Shown in pieces: positions 63,728 through 64,000 of a stretch of DNA of 64,000 bases. The stretch comes from Poronia punctata. Lineage: Eukaryota > Ascomycota > Sordariomycetes > Xylariales > Xylariaceae. The position numbers and the translations under genes were made by a program. The stretch spans positions 248,001-312,000 of the forward strand of contig MU401454.1 in assembly GCA_022579005.1 (NCBI GenBank). The letters run 5' to 3'. Numbering within the stretch: position 1 is the stretch's first letter; each line of letters begins with the position of its first letter. The notes under the pieces were generated by a model that did not search any database, was not told where the DNA came from, and worked only from the letters and a program-made list of their open reading frames with translations.

Positions 63728-64000
63728 TGTAGAGTCTGTTCAATTGGTCGCACGAAAAGTCTTATTGGTGATCTGACTAATACGGGAGTGCAGGTATATA
63801 AGGTATAGTACTAGAAATTGATGTCTTTCCTCCTTCAAAGTGTTGCTTTCGTGTGACAATATAAAGGAAAGTCCTACCACAATGTGAACCAACAGCCTCG
63901 GCACCTGCACTCTAATCAGAATACAACCTCTGATAAGAGTATACCTATGATGTCACTTGGCAATTGAAACGAGCGGCGTTCCTGTGATTCTTGATATAAG
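63728..64000. promoter_or_regulatory. upstream region of the RDH-like SDR
   Basis: The last 273 bases hold the promoter side of the SDR gene. No other feature was recognised. Confidence 0.4.

Overview
The window looks like nuclear DNA of a filamentous ascomycete, probably a Sordariomycete; the genus cannot be fixed from the sequence. The reasons are short introns (43-165 nt) with GTAAGT-like donors and CTAAC-like branch points, a set of typical fungal housekeeping genes, and a 17-kb AT-rich block that looks mutated by repeat-induced point mutation (RIP). No tRNA, rRNA, CRISPR array or prokaryotic feature was seen. Layout: 1.7-3.7 kb (-) is an amino acid permease. 7.6-13.0 kb (-) is the inner-ring nucleoporin Nup192. 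It is divergently paired with the ATM-family kinase TEL1 (14.5-23.8 kb, +). TEL1 converges on TOM22 (24.5-25.2 kb, -). A plasma-membrane Na+/H+ antiporter of the Nha1 type lies at 25.9-29.0 kb (-). About 6 kb of gene-free DNA leads into the AT-rich block at about 35.0-52.4 kb. That block is roughly 15% G+C by eye, is full of stops, and contains the relic of an LTR retrotransposon on the minus strand, with two 170-bp LTRs 9.2 kb apart. Beyond it are a single-exon short-chain dehydrogenase (53.3-54.4 kb, +), a hemerythrin/HHE protein (55.1-56.2 kb, -), an HPP-family membrane protein (57.3-58.3 kb, -), an 81-residue acidic single-pass membrane microprotein (60.8-61.2 kb, -) and a second, four-exon short-chain dehydrogenase (62.5-63.7 kb, -). 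The genes do not form a pathway. The left part is a housekeeping neighbourhood covering nuclear pore, DNA-damage signalling and telomere maintenance, mitochondrial import, and ion and amino acid transport. The right part is sparser and holds oxidoreductases and small membrane or metal-binding proteins. I found no gene cluster that amounts to a new system. The observations most worth a second look are the RIP-type block with its LTR pair, whose 18 mismatches are all transitions; the multi-exon N-terminus of TEL1 carrying the TAN motif; alternative 3' ends in Nup192 and TEL1; the two stop-free introns of the HHE gene; and the microprotein. Exon coordinates were read by eye from splice signals and checked by reading-frame arithmetic, not by alignment or transcript data.
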